Source: Micavibrio aeruginosavorus
Lineage (GTDB): Bacteria > Pseudomonadota > Alphaproteobacteria > Micavibrionales > Micavibrionaceae
Direction of reading: 5' to 3'
Length of the DNA stretch: 64,000 bases
Assembly: GCA_016432265.1 (NCBI GenBank)
Contig: CP066681.1
Location: forward strand, 770,342 to 834,341
In this document: piece by piece, positions 33,855 to 42,344 of the stretch
Numbering within the stretch: position 1 is the first letter of the stretch
Layout: the number at the start of each line of letters is the position of its first letter
Notes under the pieces: generated by a model
Database searches by the model: none
Seen by the model: only the letters and a program-made list of their open reading frames with translations
What the model was told of the DNA's origin: nothing
Position numbers and translations under genes: made by a program

Positions 33855-34940
33855 ATGCCTCACCCCCTTTTTATGATGGCGGCTTTATTCGCGGCGGCGG
33901 CGCTTATCGTCGGGATGCTGCTGCCAATCGCGTGCCGCATGGCGCATCGTCTGGACTTTCTCGACCGGCCCGGGGGGCGCAAAAAGCACGAGGATGATAT
34001 TCCGCCTGTTGGCGGGCTGGTTATTTTTCCGGTTTTTATGCTGCTGGCCTTGTTGACCGGAGATGCGCCGCCTTCTTTTATCGCCTGTGCCGGGGCGGTT
34101 GTGCTGTTACTGGCGGTGGGCGGGCTGGACGATCGTTTTGCGTTGCCGGCGCGCATCAAGTTCATCACCCAGTTTATCGCGGCGTTTATTATAGTTCTGA
34201 TCGGCGGCGTGCGCGTGCAGGGGATGGGGGATATTTTCGGTTTCGGGCCTTTGTGGCTGGGCTGGATGGCGATTCCGTTCACGGTCGTGGCCATCGTGCT
34301 GCTGATTAACGCCATCAACCTGATGGACGGGCTTGACGGTTTGGCCGGAGGGCTGGGGTTTATCGTTTGCTTCTGGCTGTGGTTGTGCGCTCTGTCGGCC
34401 GGGGATCAAAGTCATGCCACTGTGCTGGCGATCATGATGGGGGCGCTGATCGGGTTTCTTTACCACAATATGCGCCATCCGTGGCGGGCGCAGGCGCGCG
34501 TTTTCATGGGCGATGCGGGCAGCTTGTCTTTGGGGCTGGTTCTGGCGTGGGTGGCGATTGACATGGCCGGCCATCCCGATCAGTCTGCCATCATGCCAAT
34601 GACGGTGGCATGGCTTCTGGCGCTGCCTATCATGGATACGTGCGGGCAGTTCGCGCGCCGCGTTTCGCAGGGGCGTCATCCGTTCGACCCCGATCACAAT
34701 CATTTCCACCATCATTTCGTGACAGCGGGGCTTTCAGTGCGCGCCGCGACAGCCTCGATTTTGCTGATTGCCTTTCTGTACGGTTTGTTGGCGGTGGCGG
34801 CTGAAATGATGCAATGGCCGCAGGCGGCGCTGACTTATCCGTGGATCGGATTGCTATTTGCGCATATATTCATGTCGATGCGCCCCCGGCGCTTCCGCAA
34901 GCTGATTCAAAGAATCTTTCATATCAAGGGCGAGGAATGA
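33855..34940 (+). CDS. WecA/MraY-type glycosyl-1-phosphate transferase
   Basis: A 361-residue membrane protein with about ten hydrophobic segments. Family motifs: GLDDR (about 92), NAINLMDGLDGLAGG (about 154), FMGDAGS (about 217) and HPFDPDHNHFHHHF (about 276). It moves a sugar-1-phosphate from a UDP-sugar onto undecaprenyl phosphate, the first step of O-antigen or capsule building. The histidine-rich loop resembles WecA more than MraY. Its stop overlaps the next start as ATGA, so the two are one operon. Confidence 0.9.
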   Translation: MPHPLFMMAALFAAAALIVGMLLPIACRMAHRLDFLDRPGGRKKHEDDIPPVGGLVIFPVFMLLALLTGDAPPSFIACAGAVVLLLAVGGLDDRFALPARIKFITQFIAAFIIVLIGGVRVQGMGDIFGFGPLWLGWMAIPFTVVAIVLLINAINLMDGLDGLAGGLGFIVCFWLWLCALSAGDQSHATVLAIMMGALIGFLYHNMRHPWRAQARVFMGDAGSLSLGLVLAWVAIDMAGHPDQSAIMPMTVAWLLALPIMDTCGQFARRVSQGRHPFDPDHNHFHHHFVTAGLSVRAATASILLIAFLYGLLAVAAEMMQWPQAALTYPWIGLLFAHIFMSMRPRRFRKLIQRIFHIKGEE

Positions 34941-36085
34941 AGAAACCTTTGCTGATGTTCGTTGTGACCGAGGACTGGTATTTCCTGTCGCACAGGATGC
35001 CCACGGTCAAAGGCGCCCAGGCGGCGGGTTATGATGTCGCTGTGGTCACGGCCGATGGTTCCGCCCGCGCGGCGATCGAGGCGCAGGGGGTGCGTATCAT
35101 CCCGTTCAGTTTCGACCGCCGCAGCCTCAACCCCTTCAAGGCGTTGCGGCAGATAGGGCGGCTGCGGCGCATCTATCAGGCTGAAAAGCCGCAGATTATC
35201 CACCATATAGCGATGAAGCCGATTCTGTTTGGCACAATAGCGGCGATTGGCGCTTCCGCGCCTCACGTTGTCAACGCTTTCGCCGGGCTGGGGTACGTAT
35301 TCAGCGCGCAGACAGCGCTGGCGCGCGCGATGCGGCTGGCCTTGATTCCAGCTTTCCGGATTATCCTCAATCGCCCCGGGTATGTCGTGCTGTTTCAAAA
35401 CCGCGATGACCGGGCGCTGCTGCAAAAATTGCGGGCGTTGCCCTCCAGCGCCGGCAACACCGTGTTGATCAGGGGCTCCGGCGTGGATACGAAAGCGCTG
35501 CAACCATCGCCGCTGCCGGATGACGGCGGGGATTTTATCTGCGTGTTTGCCGGACGCATGATCGGCATCAAGGGGCTGCCGACCCTGCAAGAGGCGTTTG
35601 CCCGCCTGCAGCGGCAATATCCGCGCATAAAGCTGTGGCTGTGCGGCCAGCCCGATCCAGGCAATCCGGGATCATGGACGCAGGAACAAATCGACGCCTG
35701 GGCGAAGGAAAACCCGAACGTGATTTTCAAGGGGCATTGCCTGATGAATCATATCTGGCCGCAAGCGCACGCAGCTTTACAACCTTCTTACGGCGGCGAG
35801 GGGATACCGAAATCCCTGCTGGAGGCGGCGGCTTGCGGCCGCCCTATCATCGCCACGGACGTTCCCGGTTGCCGCGATATGGTGGATGAAGCCGTCAACG
35901 GTTTTCTCGTGCCGCCGCATGATGCGGCTTTGCTGGCAGAACGCATCGCTTTGCTGGCGGGTGATCGGGCCTTATGCCAGCGCATGGGACAGGCCAGCCG
36001 CGCTTTGGTTGAAGGCGAATTGTCGGCTGACGCCGTGACAGAGAAAACGCAGGCTCTTTATGAATCCTTGCGCGCGGCGGCCTGA
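34937..36085 (+). CDS. Glycosyltransferase, GT4-like
   Basis: A 382-residue GT-B glycosyltransferase. The start is ATG 34937, overlapping the WecA-type stop as ATGA. N-terminal domain: FVVTEDWYFLSHRMP and the GT4 acceptor-side pattern; C-terminal domain: FAGRMIGIKGLPTLQEAF, LWLCGQPDPGN, and PSYGGEGIPKSLLEAAACGRPIIATDVPG, the typical E-x7-E nucleotide-binding region. It very likely adds the second sugar to the lipid-linked intermediate made by the neighbouring enzyme, as PglA- or RfaG-type enzymes do. Donor and acceptor are not predictable. Confidence 0.88.
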   Translation: MKKPLLMFVVTEDWYFLSHRMPTVKGAQAAGYDVAVVTADGSARAAIEAQGVRIIPFSFDRRSLNPFKALRQIGRLRRIYQAEKPQIIHHIAMKPILFGTIAAIGASAPHVVNAFAGLGYVFSAQTALARAMRLALIPAFRIILNRPGYVVLFQNRDDRALLQKLRALPSSAGNTVLIRGSGVDTKALQPSPLPDDGGDFICVFAGRMIGIKGLPTLQEAFARLQRQYPRIKLWLCGQPDPGNPGSWTQEQIDAWAKENPNVIFKGHCLMNHIWPQAHAALQPSYGGEGIPKSLLEAAACGRPIIATDVPGCRDMVDEAVNGFLVPPHDAALLAERIALLAGDRALCQRMGQASRALVEGELSADAVTEKTQALYESLRAAA

Positions 36086-36095
36086 GTCGCCGGTT

Positions 36096-36680
36096 TCATG
36101 AGAGTATATTGCCGCCGACCCAGTTCATGACGTCAACGGAATGGGTGTTGACGACATAGCTGATGAAGGTGATGAACCCAGCCAGTTCTAGCGGTATGCG
36201 CAGGATGCTTGAGGCCATAAAGGCTGTGAACAGGTAGGAGTACAGCATCAGCACGCAGGTGAACGGGTATAGCTCTTCCCATGTGTAAGCCCCGCTGAAG
36301 CTCAGCCAGATGCACGGTATCATCAGCAGGGTTGCGGGCAGGCTGAGCCAGTTGTTGGCGATCACGAACTGAAGGAAATACTCGCGGCGGTCGATTTCGC
36401 CGACGATCCACCAGACCGCGCCCAAAAACAACAGGTTGACGATGGCCATGCGCAGGGCGAACATCAGCGCCAGCGTATCGCGCGAGAGTTCCGAAAGCTC
36501 GGGCGCGGGATAGAGCAGGATCACCAGCAAAATAGGGGGGGAAAGCAGGATTGGAATAATAAAGGAACGGACGGCTTCTTCATGACTGCTGCCGAAACGG
36601 GTACGCCCTTGCCGCATCAGTAGCGCAAACTCCAGGCAGCCCAGCAGATTTCTTTTGATTTCGCCCTTGGAAAAAAACAT
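36096..36680 (-). CDS. Hypothetical membrane protein, 194 aa
   Basis: I do not recognise the family. Five hydrophobic segments at about residues 40-60, 72-92, 108-125, 138-155 and 165-180 predict an inner-membrane protein. The polar N-terminus (FSKGEIKRNLLGCLEFALLMRQGRTRF) is cytoplasmic. ATG 36680 is chosen (AAAGGTG six bases upstream); a GTG at 36686 also reads in frame. It converges on the glycosyltransferase gene, 10 bases away. Confidence 0.65.
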   Translation of the reverse strand: MFFSKGEIKRNLLGCLEFALLMRQGRTRFGSSHEEAVRSFIIPILLSPPILLVILLYPAPELSELSRDTLALMFALRMAIVNLLFLGAVWWIVGEIDRREYFLQFVIANNWLSLPATLLMIPCIWLSFSGAYTWEELYPFTCVLMLYSYLFTAFMASSILRIPLELAGFITFISYVVNTHSVDVMNWVGGNILS

Positions 36681-36843
36681 CGCCACACCTTTCGCCTGTA
36701 ATCGCTATTGTAACGTCTAAACCGTTAATATTGTTTAATAGATCATCACAAGTGATGTGGATAACGCAAGTTTTAGCGCGCATAAAACATTGACGAATCT
36801 GGATGAGATTACCTAGCCTGTTGAAAGATATAAAGAATCTCTG

Positions 36844-37884
36844 ATGAGGATGGCTGCCATGGCAGGCAGGAATTTCAAGGCCATAGGCCTCACATCTTTG
36901 ATGGCGCTTTCGTTGTCTGCCTGCGGCTGGGTGCAGGAAGACCCCTATCAGCAATCATACCGTGGCGGATATGCCGATATGCAGCAAGCTTCCGCCCCGC
37001 CGCAAACCAGGGTCATGCAGACGGCGGATGCCACATGGTTGATGCCGGATCAGACCCCTAAACCTGTGCCGACCGCAACTGAACTGGCTGAACTCAAGCA
37101 AGCCAACACGCGGATTGCCGAGCTGGAAGATGAAATCGCCGCCCTGCGCAACGATATGAGCATGATGATGCCGGCCCTGACGAAGCTGGCGGGCGGTGAA
37201 GCCGTTGGCCCTGTGGACGCTGAGCCGGTGATGGCCTCTGGCGTGGCAGGCAACCTCAACCAAATCCAGACCGCCGCAGGCGGCAGTCTTGCAGCCGGCG
37301 AGATAGGCCGCGTTCATCAGGATTACACGCCTGAGAGCGCCTATGATGAAGAGCCTGAGGCGGGCGCTGATAGCGATGCTGCATTGACCGGGGCCGCAAA
37401 GGCGGCGCCGCCCGCGCCGGTGCGTCCGTTGGTGCCGCCTGCTGAAGCGCCGGCTTATCACCGGCCGCCGTCCACAACGGCTCCGGCTGTGGCGACAGCC
37501 GCCCCTGCCCCGACCAATGCAGCTTATACGCCGCCCGTGCTGGACGTCACTTCCATTCAGGCCGTCAGGTTCGGTCAGCACGATAATGGCAAATCCAGGC
37601 TGGTGATCGACACTTCGGCGGCCCGGGACTTTCATTACGACATCGACAATGCCGAGCGCATTCTGGTGCTGGAAATCCCCGGTACGGTCTGGAATGCCGG
37701 GCCGGTCACAAAAAACATTCTTGATCACCCGCTGGTGCAGTCGATGACCGCGGCCCCCGACGGGCAGGGCGGAACCCGCGTGGTCTTTCAACTGTTGAAA
37801 CCGGTGCAGGTTTTGTGGTCGCAGGCGATTCCGCCCTCCGGCAGCCAAGGCCACCGAATTGTGGTCGATATCGCATCCAATTGA
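36844..37884 (+). CDS. AMIN-domain lipoprotein
   Basis: A 346-residue protein with a lipoprotein signal (lipobox LSAC at about residue 24-27). A short coiled coil (TELAELKQANTRIAELEDEI) precedes a proline/alanine-rich linker, and residues about 235-345 form an AMIN-type domain (IQAVRFGQHDNGKSRLVIDTS to HRIVVDIASN). AMIN domains bind peptidoglycan in AmiC and PilQ proteins. The domain looks like the C-terminal domain of the usher-like protein at 8642-11929, though I did not align them. I infer an outer-membrane lipoprotein reaching the cell wall. Confidence 0.8.
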   Translation: MRMAAMAGRNFKAIGLTSLMALSLSACGWVQEDPYQQSYRGGYADMQQASAPPQTRVMQTADATWLMPDQTPKPVPTATELAELKQANTRIAELEDEIAALRNDMSMMMPALTKLAGGEAVGPVDAEPVMASGVAGNLNQIQTAAGGSLAAGEIGRVHQDYTPESAYDEEPEAGADSDAALTGAAKAAPPAPVRPLVPPAEAPAYHRPPSTTAPAVATAAPAPTNAAYTPPVLDVTSIQAVRFGQHDNGKSRLVIDTSAARDFHYDIDNAERILVLEIPGTVWNAGPVTKNILDHPLVQSMTAAPDGQGGTRVVFQLLKPVQVLWSQAIPPSGSQGHRIVVDIASN

Positions 37885-37900
37885 TTTAAAAGCACATTCT

Positions 37901-37929
37901 TTGACTTAAACTGGCCACGATTCTATCGT
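37901..37929 (+). promoter_or_regulatory. Probable promoter of the EF-hand operon
   Basis: TTGACT at 37901-37906 and TATCGT at 37924-37929 are 17 bases apart, about 85 bases before the start of the EF-hand gene. Confidence 0.4.
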
Positions 37930-38013
37930 AATCTGTTTTGCGAAGGATTGAGCGCCATCCACCGTATCAATTACAGATAGGTTGGGCCCTTGATACCATG
38001 AAAGGAAAATATC

Positions 38014-38610
38014 ATGTTCTCACATCTCGTACTTCCCGTTGCTGCCGCCCTGCTTTTAAGTACAGGCGTGGCGTTCGCTGAGGATGCCGGTTCATCCGCC
38101 CCCCCGGCGGCGGCAAAGGAAGCGGTCAAAGACCGCGGCCCCATGAAGGATATCGATAAAGACGGTGACGGTCAGGTTTCATCGGCGGAGTCGGAAGCCT
38201 TTTCAAAAGAACAATTTTCCAAGATCGACACCAATGAAGACGGTAGCTTAAGCCAGGGCGAGCTGAAAGCTTTCCACCAGGAACGCAGAAAAGGCCGCCC
38301 GGATGGCGAAGGCGGCGAGGTTCCTGAAGAAATGAAGGAAAAAATGAAGGCTCGCATGGAAGAGGAACGCAAGGGTCATGAAGCCATGATGGATAAGGAC
38401 GGCGATGGCGTGGTCAGCGAGGAAGAGTTCCTTTCCCATGCGCGTGAGCGGCAGAGCCGTATGGATGTGAATGGCGACGGCAACGTCACCAGGGAAGAGG
38501 TTATGGAGGTGCGTGAGAAGAGACGGGCCGCGCATGAAAAGCGCCGTGAAGAGTTGAAAGGCAAGGCCCGCGGGGGTCACGATGATTGGCAAAAACCGTC
38601 TGTAGAATAA
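38014..38610 (+). CDS. EF-hand calcium-binding protein
   Basis: A 198-residue exported protein. A signal peptide ends near VAFA; then four EF-hand loops follow: DIDKDGDGQVSSAE, DTNEDGSLSQGE, DKDGDGVVSEEE and DVNGDGNVTREE (about residues 48, 72, 128 and 149). The loops keep the D-x-D/N-x-D-G pattern, so all four may bind Ca. The middle is very charged (KEKMKARMEEERKGHEAMM). AAAGGAA precedes the ATG. It starts a probable operon with an ECF sigma factor, an anti-sigma-like protein and a metal-sensor protein. Confidence 0.9.
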   Translation: MFSHLVLPVAAALLLSTGVAFAEDAGSSAPPAAAKEAVKDRGPMKDIDKDGDGQVSSAESEAFSKEQFSKIDTNEDGSLSQGELKAFHQERRKGRPDGEGGEVPEEMKEKMKARMEEERKGHEAMMDKDGDGVVSEEEFLSHARERQSRMDVNGDGNVTREEVMEVREKRRAAHEKRREELKGKARGGHDDWQKPSVE

Positions 38611-38640
38611 AGAAAATGGTGGCCTGAGCGGTACATTTTC

Positions 38641-39231
38641 ATGGAAGACACGGATGAAGGCCTGATGAAACGCGTACAAAAAGGCGATCATCAGGCCTTT
38701 TCCCTTCTGGTCAGGCGGCATAGCGAGCGTTTTTACGCTTTAAGCTGGCGGTTACTGGGCAATGAGGCTGAAGCCGAGGATGTGGTGCAGGATGCCTTCA
38801 TCAAACTTTGGGCGCAGCCGGCTTTGTTCAGGGTCGATGCCGGCGTCAGGTTTACGACCTGGTTTTACCGTGTGGTCAGCAATATGGCGACGGATCGCCT
38901 GCGCGGGCGCAAGCGCTGGGCGTCGCCGGAAGCGATGGATATTCTGCCCGATCCCGGCAAGGGCGCAGATCAGGCTCTGGCGGAGCGGCAGACGCAGGCC
39001 CTGATCGAAAAGGCGATCCATGCCTTGCCGGAACGGCAGAAGCTGGCCTTGACCTTGTGCTTTTACGAGGGGTTGAGCGTGCGGGAAGCCGGGGCTGTCA
39101 TGGAAGCGGGGGAAAAGGCGGTCGAATCCCTGCTGATGCGGGCAAAAGCGGGATTGCGCGAGGAATTGGCAAAGAGCGGTCTGGTGGCACCGCAGGAGGT
39201 ACGTCATGAACGAACAGCAAGATATCGATGA
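38641..39231 (+). CDS. ECF-type RNA polymerase sigma factor
   Basis: A 196-residue sigma factor. Region 2 at about residues 12-80 (FSLLVRRHSERFYALSWRLLG, AEDVVQDAFIKLW) and region 4 at about 130-180 (ALPERQKLALTLCFYEGLSVREAGAVM) are both clear. It has no extra domain. The next gene overlaps its end by 26 bases and encodes a short protein with one membrane span, the usual place for an anti-sigma factor. The signal could be calcium, metal or envelope stress, judging from the neighbours. Confidence 0.92.
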   Translation: MEDTDEGLMKRVQKGDHQAFSLLVRRHSERFYALSWRLLGNEAEAEDVVQDAFIKLWAQPALFRVDAGVRFTTWFYRVVSNMATDRLRGRKRWASPEAMDILPDPGKGADQALAERQTQALIEKAIHALPERQKLALTLCFYEGLSVREAGAVMEAGEKAVESLLMRAKAGLREELAKSGLVAPQEVRHERTARYR

Positions 39232-39517
39232 TATTCTGGCTCGCCGCGCACCCGTGGCGGCGCGGCCTGACCTGGCGGAGCGCATCATTCACGCGGCGGC
39301 GCGCGCCCCCCGGCAGCCTTTGGGGCTTTTTAGCCCGCAGGGCTTTATGCACGAGGCGCTTTCGTGCTTCCTGATTCCGCGCCCGGCCTTGTCGTTGGCG
39401 GCATGTTTGCTGATCGGGGTGACGGGGGGATGGATGACGGCGACTTCTCAGACCGTTTCTTACGACGAGTCCGAAATGCTGAATCTGGTTGTGATTAATG
39501 AGGAGGGATGGTTATGA
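39206..39517 (+). CDS. Anti-sigma-factor-like small membrane protein
   Basis: A 103-residue protein whose start overlaps the sigma gene by 26 bases; AGGAGGT precedes the ATG. The N-terminus (DDILARRAPVAARPDLAERI) may bind the sigma factor; one hydrophobic segment lies at about residues 62-80 (SLAACLLIGVTGGWM), and the tail ends in the periplasm. There is no classical zinc motif, so it is not a standard ZAS protein. The position supports an anti-sigma role; the sequence alone does not prove it. Confidence 0.6.
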   Translation: MNEQQDIDDILARRAPVAARPDLAERIIHAAARAPRQPLGLFSPQGFMHEALSCFLIPRPALSLAACLLIGVTGGWMTATSQTVSYDESEMLNLVVINEEGWL

Positions 39518-40032
39518 ACCGGAACTTGAAAATCGCTTTTACCCTCTCGCTGCTGCTGAATGTTTTTTTTCTTGGGGTCGGCGCCAGTTGGGGTTTTAGA
39601 GAGTTTATGGAGAGGCCTGTTCCTGTTCATTCGTTGAATCCCGAACTGAGCCACGATATCGCCAAATCCATGATCAAGGCCCGCCGTGAACACGAAAGCC
39701 TGCATCAGGATTTGAAGACGGCGCGCCAGGCTATGAACCGCGTATTGGCCCAGCGGAATTTCAACGAGGACGAGTTCAGGAAAGCCGCGCAGAAAATCGA
39801 CGAGGCGCAGCAGGCCTTGTATAAGGCCCGCACGGAATCGATGTTGAAAATGGCCAGGGACATGACTCCTGAAGATCGCCAGCAGATGGCGAAGCGGATG
39901 CAGGAAATGTCGGAGCGGCGCGGCGGCGGGCAGGGCGAAAACCTCGAGAAACTGCGCGAACGGCTTAAGGAAAGGCGCGCCGCGCGGCGAGAGCCGCCGC
40001 CCGCCGGGGAAAATATGCCGCCGCCGGAGTGA
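39514..40032 (+). CDS. Periplasmic heavy-metal-sensor-like (CpxP/Spy-type) protein
   Basis: A 172-residue membrane-anchored protein. ATG 39514 is chosen because AGGAGGG ends six bases before it; it overlaps the previous stop as ATGA. One N-terminal span (LKIAFTLSLLLNVFFLGVG) is followed by a helical, charged periplasmic domain (IARREHESLHQDLKTARQAM-type; NEDEFRKAAQKIDEAQQALY; MTPEDRQQMAKRMQEM) as in metal-resistance and Spy/CpxP chaperone families. Such proteins sense metals or misfolded proteins with ECF systems. The proline-rich tail is not conserved. Confidence 0.8.
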   Translation: MNRNLKIAFTLSLLLNVFFLGVGASWGFREFMERPVPVHSLNPELSHDIAKSMIKARREHESLHQDLKTARQAMNRVLAQRNFNEDEFRKAAQKIDEAQQALYKARTESMLKMARDMTPEDRQQMAKRMQEMSERRGGGQGENLEKLRERLKERRAARREPPPAGENMPPPE

Positions 40033-40102
40033 GCAGGTGCGGACGGCAGATTCTACGCAGCGCCGGAGGCAGGGCTTTATCTTTCCGACAACAGGTTGGC
40101 GG

Positions 40103-40999
40103 TTAACGGCGCCGGTTCGTTTCGGCAATCATCTTGCCAAGAGTGCGGAAGTCTTCCTCGCGCGGGTCGTTCTGTCGCCAGCACAGGCCGATCTTGCGGT
40201 GCGGTTGCGGGTTGGTGAAACGCTGGATGGCGACGCCGCGCGGCAAGGTTTGCGGGTTGGCGGCCATCGCGGGCAGCAACGTTGAACCGTAGCCGTGTTG
40301 CACCATCTGGATCAATGTGGCAAGGCTCGTCGCGCCGAAGGTTTTGCGTTGTTTACCGGGTTGCAGGTTGCAGGCGACGAGCGCGTGATCGCGCAGGCAG
40401 TGACCGTCTTCCAGCAGCATGATATTGTGCCTGGACAAGTCGTCGATGGTGGCGGGTTTTTTGATTGCGCTGTGCGTCCCTGGCATAGCGATGACAAACG
40501 GCTCCGACCAGAGTTCGATCTGCGTCATGCCGGGTGTGGCGTAGGGGAAGGCCATCAGCGCGATGTCGATTTTACGTTGATCAAGCGCCGATAAAAGCCG
40601 TGCTGTCACATCTTCTTTCAATTGCAGATCCATCTGCGGGAAGCGGCGCTGCAGCGCCGGCAACAGCGCCGGCAGCAGGTAAGGGGCGATGGTCGGGATG
40701 ATGCCCAGCGTTATGGCGCCGGTGAAGGGTTCCTTGCGCGTGCGCGCCATCAGCACGAGATTCTCGGCGCGGGTGATAATGTCGCGGGCAGGCGACACAA
40801 GACTTTCGCCGACAGGTGTAAGCGCCACATCGCGCTTGGAGCGGATGAAGAGTTTTTCGCCCAGCAGATCCTCAAGCGTGGCAAGGCCTTCGCTTAGGGC
40901 TGGCTGGGTGACGTGGCAGTGCTGCGCTGCCTTGTGAAAAGATAAATGCCCGGCAACGGCGAGGAAATATTCCAACTGGCGGATGGTGGGGGTCTGCAT
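40103..40999 (-). CDS. oxyR: Hydrogen-peroxide-sensing LysR regulator
   Basis: A 298-residue LysR-type regulator. The N-terminal winged helix-turn-helix covers about residues 5-65 (SFHKAAQHCHVTQPALSEGLA). The redox loop LLEDGHCLRDHALVAC puts cysteines at 201 and 210, the same spacing as Cys199/Cys208 of E. coli OxyR, which form a disulfide on peroxide. It is divergent from ahpC, and its start codon lies inside a double ATAG-N7-CTAT site, so it probably controls both genes. Confidence 0.93.
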   Translation of the reverse strand: MQTPTIRQLEYFLAVAGHLSFHKAAQHCHVTQPALSEGLATLEDLLGEKLFIRSKRDVALTPVGESLVSPARDIITRAENLVLMARTRKEPFTGAITLGIIPTIAPYLLPALLPALQRRFPQMDLQLKEDVTARLLSALDQRKIDIALMAFPYATPGMTQIELWSEPFVIAMPGTHSAIKKPATIDDLSRHNIMLLEDGHCLRDHALVACNLQPGKQRKTFGATSLATLIQMVQHGYGSTLLPAMAANPQTLPRGVAIQRFTNPQPHRKIGLCWRQNDPREEDFRTLGKMIAETNRRR

Positions 41000-41045
41000 A
41001 GGAATTTCCTATCATAATATTTGCATTATGATAGGAAATTCCTAT
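40998..41045. promoter_or_regulatory. Double OxyR-type operator between oxyR and ahpC
   Basis: Two copies of ATAG-N7-CTAT, at 40998-41012 and 41031-41045, match the OxyR consensus half-sites exactly. Together with flanking bases they form a perfect inverted repeat with 21-base arms and a 6-base centre (41019-41024). The gap between the copies is 18 bases instead of the 7 in the E. coli consensus, so the two dyad centres are 33 bases apart, about three helical turns. The left copy covers the oxyR start codon. Confidence 0.85.
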
Positions 41046-41139
41046 TTTAAGTCAAGAAAATTCCGATTGGATATTTGCGCCGCGAAAGCGCATGTTGGGG
41101 CTGAATTTCATCCCCCTACGTTCCCAAAAGGAGTGCGCT

Positions 41140-41709
41140 ATGCTTGGTATCGGTGACAAACTGCCTGAATTTTCCGTCACAGGCGTTAAACCCAAATTCA
41201 TGAAACATGAAGAAAACGGCCAGCCCGCTTTCGAGACCATTACGCAGGACAGCTTTGCCGGCAAATGGAAAGTTCTGTTCTTCTGGCCGAAGGACTTCAC
41301 GTTCGTCTGCCCGACGGAGATCGTCGAATATGCCAAACTCAAGAGCGATCTTGAGGATCGCGACGCCGTTATTCTGGGTGGCAGCACCGACAACGAGTTT
41401 TGCAAGCTGGCCTGGCGGCGCGAGCACAAGGATCTGCACAACCTCGATATGTGGATGTTCGCGGATACGAATGGCTCTCTTGTCGACGGTCTGGGCGTGC
41501 GCGATTATGAAGCCGGCGTGGCTTTGCGCGCGACGGTGATCGTCGATCCGCATAACGTTATCCAGCATATTTCAGTCAACAACCTGAACGTGGGCCGCAA
41601 CCCGAAGGAGGCGCTGCGCATTCTCGATGCGTTGCAAACCGACGAGTTGTGCGCTTGCAACCGCCCCGTCGGCGGCGGCGTGATCGATCTGCAAAAAGAA
41701 GCCGCTTAA
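41140..41709 (+). CDS. ahpC: AhpC-type peroxiredoxin
   Basis: A 189-residue thiol peroxidase. TFVCPTEI holds the peroxidatic cysteine (C57), and CACNRPVGG holds the C-terminal cysteines (C171, C173), as in the AhpE/AhpC form that pairs with AhpD rather than AhpF. It reduces hydrogen peroxide and organic peroxides. AAAAGGAG lies just before ATG 41140. The OxyR sites lie about 95 bases upstream. It is followed closely by an AhpD-type gene. Confidence 0.93.
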   Translation: MLGIGDKLPEFSVTGVKPKFMKHEENGQPAFETITQDSFAGKWKVLFFWPKDFTFVCPTEIVEYAKLKSDLEDRDAVILGGSTDNEFCKLAWRREHKDLHNLDMWMFADTNGSLVDGLGVRDYEAGVALRATVIVDPHNVIQHISVNNLNVGRNPKEALRILDALQTDELCACNRPVGGGVIDLQKEAA

Positions 41710-41719
41710 GGTGGGCGCG

Positions 41720-42280
41720 ATGAGTATCGACTCCCTGAAAGAGGCGTTGCCCGAGTACGCCAGGGACATCAAACTGAACCTCTCTACACTGGCCGGTGAG
41801 GAGCTTCTCACCGAGCAGCAAAAGTGGGGCGCGTTCCTGTCCTGCGCGCTGGCGGGGGGCAATGAGTTCGTTATTCAGGCGTTGCACGCGGAAGCTTCTG
41901 CGCGTCTGGGGCCGGACGCGTTGAATGCGGCCAAGGCCGCCGCGGCGATCATGGCGATGAACAATGTCTATTACAAGTTCACCGGCATGATTGAAAACGC
42001 CGAATATCGCACCATGCCGGCACGGCTGCGCATGAATGTGATCGCCAATCCAGGCGTGGACAAGCTTGATTTCGAACTGTGGTCGCTCGCGGTTTCGGCT
42101 GTCAACGGTTGCCAGTTCTGCGTCAACGCGCATGAGCCGATCCTGATCAAAGGCGGCCTGAGCAAGGAGCAGGTGCAAACGGCGGTACGGATCGCCGCCG
42201 TGGTGACGGCGGCGTCTTGCGTGCTGAACGGCGAAGCGGCGCTGCAGGGCGCTTCGGCGATTGTGGCTAGCGCCGCATAG
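41720..42280 (+). CDS. ahpD: AhpD-type alkylhydroperoxidase
   Basis: A 186-residue helical protein of the carboxymuconolactone decarboxylase/AhpD family. NGCQFCVNAHE gives the catalytic C131-x-x-C134 pair and H138, as in Mycobacterium AhpD (C130, C133, H137). AhpD reduces oxidised AhpC using a lipoamide-type electron source. ATG 41720 is preferred over GTG 41711 because AAGGTGG gives good spacing. It begins 10 bases after ahpC; a terminator follows, so ahpC-ahpD is one transcript. Confidence 0.92.
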   Translation: MSIDSLKEALPEYARDIKLNLSTLAGEELLTEQQKWGAFLSCALAGGNEFVIQALHAEASARLGPDALNAAKAAAAIMAMNNVYYKFTGMIENAEYRTMPARLRMNVIANPGVDKLDFELWSLAVSAVNGCQFCVNAHEPILIKGGLSKEQVQTAVRIAAVVTAASCVLNGEAALQGASAIVASAA

Positions 42281-42302
42281 ACAGGAAACAGGCATGAAAA
42301 AG

Positions 42303-42330
42303 CCCTCCACGTGAAGGCGGGGAGGGTTTT
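42303..42330 (+). terminator. Intrinsic terminator after ahpD
   Basis: CCCTCC at 42303-42308 pairs with GGAGGG at 42321-42326, followed by four T. The 12-base loop can pair partly. The convergent TetR-type gene ends 15 bases later. Confidence 0.65.
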
Positions 42331-42344
42331 GTTGTTCCGGCGCC

